The notes: generated from the letters alone by a model not told the origin. A stretch of DNA of 5,066 nt from Quisquiliibacterium sp. (GCA_030830765.1 JAURMJ010000226.1:1-5066); one strand, 5' to 3'; counted from the first letter of the stretch, positions 1 to 4,588 are shown. Made by a program: numbers and translations.

Positions 1-2
1 CA

Positions 3-305
3 GATTGGGTAGGCGCAAGCTTTGGCATTTTTCATGGCGATGCGACGGTCACGGCGGTTTTAGAATTCGATGCCAGCGTCGCTCCAAGGGCTGAAAGCCT
101 CGTCTTCCACCCAAGCCAATGGCAAAAACGACAAGATGATGGTTCGCTGCTGGTTCATTTGCGCTGTTGCGGCCATCGAGAGCTACTGCACGAAATCCTT
201 CATCCAGATTGGCTAGGGCGGGTGCGTGTCTTGGGGCCGCCCGAACTGGTCAAGGAACTCGACGAATTTCTCAAGGTTACCCAAGAAAAAAATGGATTAT
301 CCTAG
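3..305 (+). CDS. WYL-type transcriptional regulator, C-terminal part (5' end outside window)
   Basis: The reading frame is open from the left edge and gives 100 residues before TAG. It starts with DWVGASFGIFHG and continues through TAVLEFDASVAPRAESLVFHPSQ, DDGSLLVHLRC, ELLHEILH and VRVLGPPELVKELDEFL (shown here in pieces). This pattern (S-F-G-I-F, beta strands with 'v.l.F', 'HPSQ', 'dGsl.v.l', then 'v.gPp.L..el') is that of the C-terminal WCX extension of WYL regulators, which have an N-terminal HTH, a WYL ligand-sensing domain and this C-terminal oligomerisation/ligand region. The HTH and WYL core lie outside the window. Such regulators often control phage-defence or CRISPR loci, and the adjoining integrase is compatible with an island, but nothing in the visible part shows the target. 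The gene converges on the integrase, with 31 bases between stops. The ATG at 167 belongs to another frame and is not a start of this protein. Confidence 0.72.
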   Translation, partial: DWVGASFGIFHGDATVTAVLEFDASVAPRAESLVFHPSQWQKRQDDGSLLVHLRCCGHRELLHEILHPDWLGRVRVLGPPELVKELDEFLKVTQEKNGLS

Positions 306-336
306 AAAAACTGCTGTTTCCTAACGGATATGGCGT

Positions 337-1497
337 TCAGGTCTTGAACACTTGTGCAGCGACTTCAGCGCTTTTGCGCAGGCGTTCCTGGCTCAGGTGA
401 GCGTAACGCATTGTTGTCCGTGGGGATGAATGCCCCAACAACTCCTGCACCTCATACAGTGAGACGCCGTTGCTGACGAGGGCGCTGGCGAAGCTGTGAC
501 GCAGGTCATGCATGCGAAAATCTTCAAGCCCAGCGCGAATGCGAATGCGGTTCCAAGTTTGATAGAAGTGATAATAGGGGCGTCCCGTGCGCAGATTGCA
601 GAAAACATGCGAAGACTGCCCCTGGGGTAACGCTTTCCGGTGCAGATCGGCAACCGTGTGCAGCAACTCGACCACTGCGCTCGAGACGGTGACGACGCGT
701 GGCTGGCCCGACTTGTTTTCGGGAATAGTCCATAGACCACGGTCTAGGTCGAAATCTTGCCATTTCGCATCGTAACACTCGCGCTTGCGGGCTCCGGTCA
801 GCAGCAAAAAGGTGATGATGTGGCGCGCCATGGCACATTCGGATTGTTCAACGGCAGCAAAAAGGCGGCGGGTCTCATCTTGATCGAGAAAACGCGTGAT
901 CTGGTTGGGATTGCTTAGGAGCTCCAAGCCCAGCGCCGAGCGATCTTGCACAGCAACGAACTGCCATTTTTTGGCCTTGGTATAGAGGCTGCCCAGCAGA
1001 ACAAGCATTCGATTGATAATGCTGCGTGAAAGTCCTTGTGCCAGTTTCATCTCCTTGAAGCGGTTCACCTGGTTGGGTGTGATGTCGTTCATGCCCTTTT
1101 TGCCAAAAACAGGTTCCAGATGAATACGGAACACACTTTCGTCGAGGCTCCAGCTGCGCTTCTGCATCTTGATATTCGGCAGATAGTGCTGCCAGAAGAA
1201 TTCGCTGAGCCGAGGAACGCTCTTGATGGTTGCGCGTTCTTCAAGGGGGTCTTCACCCGCCAAAACCGCGCGCCCAAGCTCCATCGCCTTTTGGCGTGCT
1301 GCGCTCAGGGTCAGTTCTGGAAACGGACCGATCGTGATAACACGCTGGCTACCGTTGATGCGGTAACGGTAGCAGAACCTTACACTGTTGGGACTGACGC
1401 GAATTTGCAGCCCACGGGTCAAGGGGTCGCTTATGTAACGCTTGCCTCCGGTGTGGTTGCGAACAAGCTGCATGAGCTTTGCGTCAGATAGTTTCAT
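337..1497 (-). CDS. Tyrosine recombinase / P4-type phage or island integrase
   Basis: A 386-aa site-specific recombinase that would integrate or excise a genomic island by a Tyr-linked DNA intermediate. Residues about 1-90 (KLSDAKLMQL, GGKRYISDP, GLQIRVSP, CYRYRINGSQ, TIGPFPELTLSAARQKA) match the arm-binding DUF4102 domain of P4-like integrases. About 95-180 is the core-binding helical domain. The catalytic domain follows with the full set: Arg237 (TGARKRE), Lys262 (NKSGQPRVV), His330-Arg333 (HDLRHSFAS), His356 (LLGHSS) and the nucleophile Tyr365 (RYAHLS). Length is normal. The frame extends upstream to ATG 1521 and TTG 1557. I prefer ATG 1497 because family members begin near KLSDAKL, and because the best promoter would start transcription near 1523, leaving ATG 1521 leaderless and TTG 1557 inside the -35 box. 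The Shine-Dalgarno at 1497 is weak (GAG, 9 nt away), so the exact start is uncertain. It converges with the WYL gene and diverges from the small HTH gene. Confidence 0.93.
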   Translation of the reverse strand: MKLSDAKLMQLVRNHTGGKRYISDPLTRGLQIRVSPNSVRFCYRYRINGSQRVITIGPFPELTLSAARQKAMELGRAVLAGEDPLEERATIKSVPRLSEFFWQHYLPNIKMQKRSWSLDESVFRIHLEPVFGKKGMNDITPNQVNRFKEMKLAQGLSRSIINRMLVLLGSLYTKAKKWQFVAVQDRSALGLELLSNPNQITRFLDQDETRRLFAAVEQSECAMARHIITFLLLTGARKRECYDAKWQDFDLDRGLWTIPENKSGQPRVVTVSSAVVELLHTVADLHRKALPQGQSSHVFCNLRTGRPYYHFYQTWNRIRIRAGLEDFRMHDLRHSFASALVSNGVSLYEVQELLGHSSPRTTMRYAHLSQERLRKSAEVAAQVFKT

Positions 1498-1520
1498 CTT
1501 ATTTGGCTCTAAATAGGACA

Positions 1521-1557
1521 TTATAATACATAATAAGAACAAAAAAATGTCATTCAA
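1521..1557 (-). promoter_or_regulatory. Putative integrase promoter with overlapping inverted repeat
   Basis: On the minus strand, TTGAAT (1557-1552) and TATTAT (1535-1530) are separated by 16 bp, a fair sigma-70-like pair that would start transcription near 1523, just ahead of the integrase. The imperfect palindrome TTATAAT-AC-ATAATAA (1521-1536, six of seven arm pairs) covers the -10 box, so a protein bound there would block transcription. The divergent XRE-type gene is an obvious candidate repressor, but that link is inference. The region is strongly AT-rich compared with the genes, so some matches are expected by chance. Confidence 0.4.
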
Positions 1558-1625
1558 GCTCGAAAATAGTCATATTGCTCTTTCTTGGCGTTAAGCGATA
1601 AGGTCACGACATAGGAGAAATCGAC

Positions 1626-1877
1626 GTGAACCTTCCCTCGGCCCAACAGATCATTGCTGCCCGTGCCCTGCTGGGTGTCAGTCAGACTGAACTTGCTGAT
1701 GGGGCAGGGGTGTCGCTCTCTACTGTCAGACGACTAGAAGCGACCGCAGGCGAGCCCAGCGCCCTTACAACAATGCGCGTTTCTACGATGGTTTCCATCG
1801 TCGACTTCTTCACTGGGCGGGGCGTTGAATTCAGAGACGAGGGCGAAAAGTTTGGCGTGCTCATTCACCGAAAATAA
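1626..1877 (+). CDS. Small XRE-family helix-turn-helix regulator
   Basis: An 83-aa protein starting at GTG with a good ribosome site (AGGAG at 1613-1617, 8 nt upstream). Residues about 6-40 form the HTH: AARALLGVSQTELADGAGVS, then LSTVRRLEA with the typical recognition helix. The tail ends GVEFRDEGEKFGVLIHRK, the 'gVeF.de....Gv.l' ending common to a family of roughly 70-90 aa single-domain regulators often placed next to integrases in Alphaproteobacteria. It probably acts as a DNA-binding dimer. It is divergent from the integrase and shares a 128-base control region with it, so control of integrase and of itself is plausible but not shown. No partner toxin is visible. Downstream, after 100 non-coding bases, comes the flagellin region on the same strand. 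Confidence 0.87.
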   Translation: MNLPSAQQIIAARALLGVSQTELADGAGVSLSTVRRLEATAGEPSALTTMRVSTMVSIVDFFTGRGVEFRDEGEKFGVLIHRK

Positions 1878-1883
1878 GCGGTT

Positions 1884-1904
1884 TGTGTCCCCCTAGAGTC
1901 CCCT
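1884..1904. repeat. Fragment resembling one arm of the palindromic repeat at 4031-4090
   Basis: TGTGTCCCCCTAGAGTCCCC is close to the left arm TGTGTCCCCCCTATGTCC at 4031, with one C missing and a changed centre. The complementary arm is not present within the next 80 bases, so this would be a half-element or a chance C-rich match. It lies in the gap between the HTH gene and the flagellin remnant. Confidence 0.35.
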
Positions 1905-1937
1905 ACTTTCAGAGCATTTCGCTGGAGCGGCGCATTT

Positions 1938-1962
1938 TCTGATGGTAATCAGATACTTCTGA
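1938..1962. promoter_or_regulatory. Alternating TCTGA/TCAGA inverted repeats in the flagellin leader
   Basis: TCTGAT-GGTA-ATCAGA (1938-1953) and TCAGA-TACT-TCTGA (1949-1962) share the middle arm, so two hairpins or two dyad sites are possible but not both at once. Their centres are 10 bp apart, one DNA helical turn. Another TCAGA lies at 1909-1913. This could be an operator pair or a switching leader hairpin; the stems are short (5-6 bp), so RNA structure would be weak. No convincing sigma-28 or sigma-54 flagellar promoter was seen between 1878 and 1977. Confidence 0.3.
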
Positions 1963-1977
1963 CAAAATTGAGACGAA

Positions 1978-2046
1978 GCTCTAGCTATCAACACCAACAT
2001 CGGCGCGCTCGGTGCGGCTACTTCGGCATCATCGGCAAACCGTACG
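1978..2046 (+). other. Conserved flagellin N-terminus coding segment lacking a start codon
   Basis: These 23 codons are in frame with the flagellin ORF and read ALAINTNIGALGAA followed by TSASSANRT, which is the conserved D0 start of Rhodobacterales-type flagellins, normally preceded directly by Met. Here the preceding codon (1975-1977) is GAA, the one before is GAC, and the next is TGA (1969-1971). No ATG, GTG or TTG lies in this frame between that stop and ATG 2047. Loss of two bases from an original AATGGCT, leaving AAGCT, would explain it; a rearrangement joint near 1975 or an assembly error would also do so. Confidence 0.75.
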
Positions 2047-3459
2047 ATGGAAAGCGCGATGGAGCGGCTTTCTAGTGGTCTGCGGATCAACACTGCCGCC
2101 GATGACGCGGCTGGCATGGCAATCTCATCGCGGATGGAAGCACAAATCCGTGGTTTGAACATGGCGATCCGCAACGCTGCAGATGGTCAATCGTTGATTG
2201 ACACGACCGAAGGCGCGCACAACGAAGTCACCAACATTCTTCAGCGTATGCGTGAACTCGCCGTTCAATCGGCGAACGACACGAACGTCGCTGGAGACCG
2301 TGCCAATCTTCAGGCTGAAGTTGCTCAGCTGATTGCAGAGATTGACCGTATTGCAGGTCAAACGACATGGAACGGGGTTGCCGTTCTTGATGGTACGTTT
2401 ACTTCGAAGCAGCTACAAATTGGCGCGGATCAGTCACAAGTGCTAAATTTTTCTGTCGACAGCACCAATGCTGCGTCGATTGGAAATTATCAGCTCCTCT
2501 CCGACCCGCATGCAGTTGCTGCAAATACAATTGACGGTGACGATTTGACGATCAACGGACATCTGGGTTCTGCGGTAATCGCGATTGCTGCTTCGGCCTC
2601 TGCAAAGGATGTCGCTGCAACTGTCAACGCCAACACTGCAACAACCGGCGTGTCCGCGACTGCCATCACAAAGGCGAAACTGTCCGGCCTTACAGTTGCT
2701 GAGAGTGTTGCATTTACATTGACTGGCGATGCCGCTACCACAATCAGCGCAACTGTCGCGTCGACATCTCACCTTGGTGCAATCAAAGACGCTATCAACG
2801 CAAAGTCAGGTGTAACCGGTATCACTGCCGCATTTGGCGACGATACTTCTGAAATTGTACTGACGCATCTTGGTGGCGAGGATATTGCTGTTTCTGGCTT
2901 TGACACCACCACTAACACTACAACCATTACGCTCGAAGCTTTGGATCGAGTGGGCGCTGACTTGTCTACCGCAGATACAGCGACTATTGTCGAAAGCGGG
3001 GGGTCCGCCACCGGAACGGTGGTCGGTCAAATGACCCTTTCGTCAATCAAGTCATTTACCGTAGCTGGTGACGATGCGACAGCTGAGGACGGCTTCTTTG
3101 GTACTCTTAATGGTACCACAACCGGCGGTACTGCTTCATTGGCGACTGTCGCATCTGTGAATATTGCTACAACTTCTGGCGCCGCAAACGCAATCCGTAC
3201 GATTGATGGAGCCATCAATAAGATCAACACAGCTCGGGCTAATCTCGGCGCTATCTCCAACCGTCTTGATAACACGATCTCGAACCTTACGAATATCTCG
3301 ACGAATATCTCCTCTTCGCAAAGCCGCATTCAAGATGCCGACTTCGCGGCGGAAAGCACCAACCTCGCCAAGGCGCAGATCCTCCAGCAGGCGGCCACCG
3401 CGATGCTGGCACAGGCGAATGCATCTAAGCAGGGTGTGCTCAGCCTGCTGCAAGGCTAA
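2047..3459 (+). CDS. Flagellin (filament subunit), 5' start missing; possibly non-functional
   Basis: This is a flagellin, the secreted subunit that polymerises into the flagellar filament. From ATG 2047 it has 470 residues. About 1-140 are the conserved N-terminal D0/D1 region (MERLSSGLRINTAADDAAGM, GAHNEVTNILQRMRELAVQS, EIDRIAGQTTWNGVAVLDG, LQIGAD). About 150-375 are variable, Thr/Ala/Ser-rich, with two stretches like the flagellin IN motif (DDLTINGHLGS with TGVSATA; GAIKDAINAKSGVTGITAAF). About 380-470 form the complete C-terminal D1/D0 (INTARANLGAISNRLDN, IQDADFAAESTNLAKAQILQ, ending LSLLQG). ATG 2047 has no ribosome site and would delete about 24 residues of the N-terminal helix needed for export and filament packing, so it is an unlikely natural start. 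The true gene would be about 494 aa from 1975. No fliC-type downstream flaF/flbT genes follow. The gene ends in a strong terminator and looks monocistronic. Confidence 0.85.
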   Translation: MESAMERLSSGLRINTAADDAAGMAISSRMEAQIRGLNMAIRNAADGQSLIDTTEGAHNEVTNILQRMRELAVQSANDTNVAGDRANLQAEVAQLIAEIDRIAGQTTWNGVAVLDGTFTSKQLQIGADQSQVLNFSVDSTNAASIGNYQLLSDPHAVAANTIDGDDLTINGHLGSAVIAIAASASAKDVAATVNANTATTGVSATAITKAKLSGLTVAESVAFTLTGDAATTISATVASTSHLGAIKDAINAKSGVTGITAAFGDDTSEIVLTHLGGEDIAVSGFDTTTNTTTITLEALDRVGADLSTADTATIVESGGSATGTVVGQMTLSSIKSFTVAGDDATAEDGFFGTLNGTTTGGTASLATVASVNIATTSGAANAIRTIDGAINKINTARANLGAISNRLDNTISNLTNISTNISSSQSRIQDADFAAESTNLAKAQILQQAATAMLAQANASKQGVLSLLQG

Positions 3460-3477
3460 GGCGCACTGCCATGAACA

Positions 3478-3510
3478 AGAAAGGCCCCCGCCCTGGGGGC
3501 CTTTTTCTTT
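3478..3510 (+). terminator. Rho-independent terminator of the flagellin gene
   Basis: AAGGCCCCC (3481-3489) pairs perfectly with GGGGGCCTT (3495-3503) around the loop GCCCT, followed by a T-run (3502-3506) and further T's. It sits 22 bases after the flagellin stop, in the right orientation. The preceding A-rich stretch gives it some terminator character on the other strand too, but no minus-strand gene needs it here. Confidence 0.92.
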
Positions 3511-3558
3511 GAGATACTCAGAGATTTTTACTGTGTGTCTTAGATGTTTTCACGCATC

Positions 3559-3600
3559 TCCTAGAAAAAAACTGCAGGTTCATAGAAAAACAGCCATCCT
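3559..3600. repeat. Imperfect tandem A-rich repeats between terminator and small ORF
   Basis: CCTAGAAAAAAACTGCAGG (3560-3578) is followed at once by CATAGAAAAACAGCC (3580-3594), a degenerate second copy. A similar stretch, TCCTAGAAAAACTGC, occurs at 300-314 at the end of the WYL gene. The rest of 3511-3613 shows no gene I can support. The repeats are short and low in complexity, so chance is a real possibility. Confidence 0.25.
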
Positions 3601-3613
3601 CTAGGGCGGTAGT

Positions 3614-3638
3614 CTTGACGACTGTGCAGATGATCATA
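3614..3638 (+). promoter_or_regulatory. Promoter-like conserved block, copy 1
   Basis: CTTGACGAC (3614-3622) and GATCATA (3632-3638) lie 59 and 41 bases before the ATG of the first microprotein. Exactly the same two strings occur at exactly the same distances before the second microprotein (4190-4214), while most of the intervening bases differ, so these blocks look functionally conserved. The spacing CTTG-N17-CATA is closer to alphaproteobacterial heat-shock sigma (RpoH) promoters than to sigma-70, where TTGACG would have too short a spacer. That assignment is tentative. Confidence 0.55.
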
Positions 3639-3672
3639 CCTGCGCGGAAAATCGAGCAACCGTTTTTCTGCC

Positions 3673-3753
3673 ATGTCGCCTGCCACCACCCTGATTTCTT
3701 CGCTATTCTTGATTTCACTGCTGATTGCACTTGAACTCGGCCTGATACTTTGA
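3673..3753 (+). CDS. Small hydrophobic membrane microprotein, copy 1 (26 aa)
   Basis: A 26-codon ORF starting MSPATTLISSLF and ending in a Leu/Ile-rich run with one embedded Glu (position 21). It is long enough for one transmembrane helix from about residue 7 to the end, with a very short polar N-terminus. The case for it being real is its paralogue at 4249-4332: 15 of 26 aligned residues are identical without gaps. Among the 14 shared residues after Met, 11 are encoded by different synonymous codons and only 3 by the same codon, the pattern expected when selection acts on the peptide. CTGCC precedes both ATGs and no classical Shine-Dalgarno is seen. The stop lies 10 bases from the stop of the convergent 77-aa gene. 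I do not recognise the family. Type I toxin-like peptide, stress-induced membrane microprotein or complex-stabilising subunit are possibilities; none is shown. Confidence 0.7.
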   Translation: MSPATTLISSLFLISLLIALELGLIL

Positions 3754-3763
3754 GCGCGGAAGG

Positions 3764-3997
3764 CTACGGCCGCAGGGAACGCATGAAGCTGCGCCGCACC
3801 TCGCTCTCGGATGGGCGCTTCAGGCTGTGCTGCTGCGCATAGCGCAGCGCCTGTGCCAGCGTCATGCCTCGTTGGGCATGAGGCGGGACGCCGGTGAGGG
3901 CGTAGAGTTGCGCTTCGCGTGCAGCCTCGGAGAGGCTGCGGGGTGGCAGCACCATCCGATCGCCATAAATCAAGACTTTCGTTTCTAGACGGAGCAC
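3764..3997 (-). CDS. Hypothetical protein, 77 aa
   Basis: I do not recognise this gene. GTG 3997 is preceded by AGGAG with a 7-nt spacer, the best start available. A longer frame reaches back to 4162 but would have to translate the palindrome at 4031-4090, so I reject that extension. The protein begins VLRLETKVLIYGDRMVLPP, continues with REAQLYALTGVPPHAQRGMT, an Ala/Gln-rich stretch (LAQALRYAQQH) and a basic end (EVRRSFMRSLRP). It is soluble, with no membrane segment. Codons are rich in G/C at third positions, as expected for a genuine gene here. The Shine-Dalgarno and start codon sit in opposite arms of a 6-bp hairpin (3991-4008), so translation may be structurally restrained. It faces microprotein copy 1 tail to tail. 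Flagellar relation is possible only by location. Confidence 0.62.
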   Translation of the reverse strand: MLRLETKVLIYGDRMVLPPRSLSEAAREAQLYALTGVPPHAQRGMTLAQALRYAQQHSLKRPSESEVRRSFMRSLRP

Positions 3998-4008
3998 TGC
4001 GATGCTCC
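3991..4008 (-). promoter_or_regulatory. Hairpin sequestering ribosome site and GTG start of the 77-aa gene
   Basis: In the minus-strand transcript GGAGCA pairs perfectly with TGCTCC around the loop TCGCAG. The first arm contains the Shine-Dalgarno and the second begins within the GTG start codon. Such a structure would lower initiation unless opened, for example by heat, a protein or a small RNA. Whether it is regulatory or incidental cannot be told from one sequence. Confidence 0.4.
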
Positions 4009-4030
4009 TGGACTGCGCTTTCTGATGCGC

Positions 4031-4090
4031 TGTGTCCCCCCTATGTCCACGGGCGCGCGGAGACGCGCCGGGGGACATAGGGGGGACACA
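4031..4090. repeat. 60-bp near-perfect palindrome (REP/MITE-like element)
   Basis: TGTGTCCCCCCTATGTCC (4031-4048) is exactly repeated in reverse complement at 4073-4090, and an inner pair GGCGCG / CGCGCC (4052-4057, 4064-4069) shares the same centre. In all, 25 of 27 arm positions pair around the loop CGGAGA. It lies between the 77-aa gene and the upstream blocks of the second microprotein, which are divergent. There is no T-run, so it is not a standard terminator. The form suits a REP-type element mobilised by a RAYT (Y1/IS200-like) transposase or a small non-autonomous element; no transposase is in the window. It could also act as a transcription block between the divergent units. Confidence 0.7.
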
Positions 4091-4189
4091 AGTTGATTGT
4101 GGTTGGTTCGTAAGGTGCTGATAAAATGATATAAAGTTTGCCCAGATGCATCTTTCAGCCAAGGCGCCGATGATTTTTCAAAAGATCGG

Positions 4190-4214
4190 CTTGACGACAC
4201 GGGTAGTGATCATA
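4190..4214 (+). promoter_or_regulatory. Promoter-like conserved block, copy 2
   Basis: CTTGACGAC (4190-4198) and GATCATA (4208-4214) repeat the arrangement of 3614-3638: 18 bases between the starts of the two blocks and 59 bases from CTTGACGAC to the ATG, identical in both copies. Here CTTG-N17-CATAAT gives a better -10-like element than copy 1 (CATACC). A shorter block, CTGCC, directly before the ATG is also shared. Confidence 0.55.
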
Positions 4215-4248
4215 ATTTCACGCGCAATCAATCAGATCCGATGCTGCC

Positions 4249-4332
4249 ATGTCACCGACCGTTACTGCGATATCAACCGTATTCTTGATCGCTTTGCTAA
4301 TCATACTGGAGTTTCAGCTGTTCTTTTTCTAA
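4249..4332 (+). CDS. Small hydrophobic membrane microprotein, copy 2 (27 aa)
   Basis: A 27-codon ORF starting MSPTVTAISTVF, followed by an uninterrupted hydrophobic stretch with Glu at position 21 and a Phe-rich end (FQLFFF). Compared with copy 1, MSP, Thr6, Ile8-Ser9, Phe12-Leu-Ile14, Leu16-Leu-Ile18, Leu20-Glu21 and Leu24 are conserved, and replacements elsewhere are mostly small or hydrophobic. Synonymous differences dominate at the shared residues, so this is an old duplication kept at protein level, not a recent copy. A single membrane-spanning helix from about residue 7 on is likely. It faces the 57-aa gene tail to tail, 23 bases between stops. An out-of-frame ATG at 4241 overlaps the start; copy 1 has no such ATG, so it is not conserved. 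Function unknown. Confidence 0.7.
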   Translation: MSPTVTAISTVFLIALLIILEFQLFFF

Positions 4333-4355
4333 GCGGCCCGCACGGGGTGGCCCTG

Positions 4356-4529
4356 TCAGCGCTGCGTGTTGGGAAGATCGCGCAGCTCGCCCAGATAGCG
4401 GGCAAGGGGCACCACCATGTGGCTATCCTCGAGATCGGCCTCATCGAAAAGGCCGATCTCGATCGAGAAATCATCGACGCTTGCATCGCACGCGTCACGC
4501 GGTTCGGTCAGTTTTGGCATCATATTCAT
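4356..4529 (-). CDS. Hypothetical acidic protein, 57 aa, downstream of FliL-like gene
   Basis: This short ORF has a strong ribosome site (AAAGGA, 7 nt before ATG 4529) and starts MNMMPKLTEPRDAC. It is acidic in the middle (VDDFSIEIGLFDEADLED) and ends with VPLARYLGELRDLPNTQR. There is no membrane span and one Cys near the N-terminus. It begins 59 bases after the stop of the FliL-like gene on the same strand and probably shares its transcript, which suggests a flagellar or co-regulated role by position only. Two further in-frame ATGs (codons 3 and 4) follow the first; the spacing of the ribosome site favours the first. I do not recognise a family. Confidence 0.68.
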   Translation of the reverse strand: MNMMPKLTEPRDACDASVDDFSIEIGLFDEADLEDSHMVVPLARYLGELRDLPNTQR

Positions 4530-4588
4530 CGGGCGTCCTTTGCGAAGGTCTGCCCAATCGTCTGCAAATGCCGTGCCAGCGCGTCAGA

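Noticed and set aside
167..400. Plus-strand ORF of 77 codons
   Set aside because: Overlaps the WYL C-terminal frame and the end of the integrase in other frames; composition is that of an out-of-frame reading.
1036..1491. Plus-strand ORF of 151 codons
   Set aside because: Entirely antisense to the N-terminal and core-binding parts of the integrase, whose protein similarity is strong.
1498..1557. Integrase start at TTG 1557 or ATG 1521
   Set aside because: TTG 1557 forms part of the likely -35 box, and ATG 1521 has no ribosome site; family members start near KLSDAKL. ATG 1521 remains possible if the transcript is leaderless.
1878..1977. Flagellar sigma-28 or sigma-54 promoter upstream of flagellin
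   Set aside because: No convincing TAAA / GCCGATA pair and no TGGCAC-N5-TTGC element was found on the plus strand.
3164..3604. Plus-strand ORF overlapping the 3' end of the flagellin and the terminator
   Set aside because: Out-of-frame with the conserved flagellin C-terminus and reads through the terminator hairpin.
3518..3730. Minus-strand ORF of 70 codons
   Set aside because: Antisense to microprotein copy 1 and its promoter blocks, no recognised family, and no need for it once the conserved plus-strand elements are recognised.
3998..4162. N-terminal extension of the 77-aa gene to an ATG at 4162
   Set aside because: The extension would translate the 60-bp palindrome (Pro/Arg/Gly-rich product) and has no clear ribosome site, whereas GTG 3997 has AGGAG at 7 nt.
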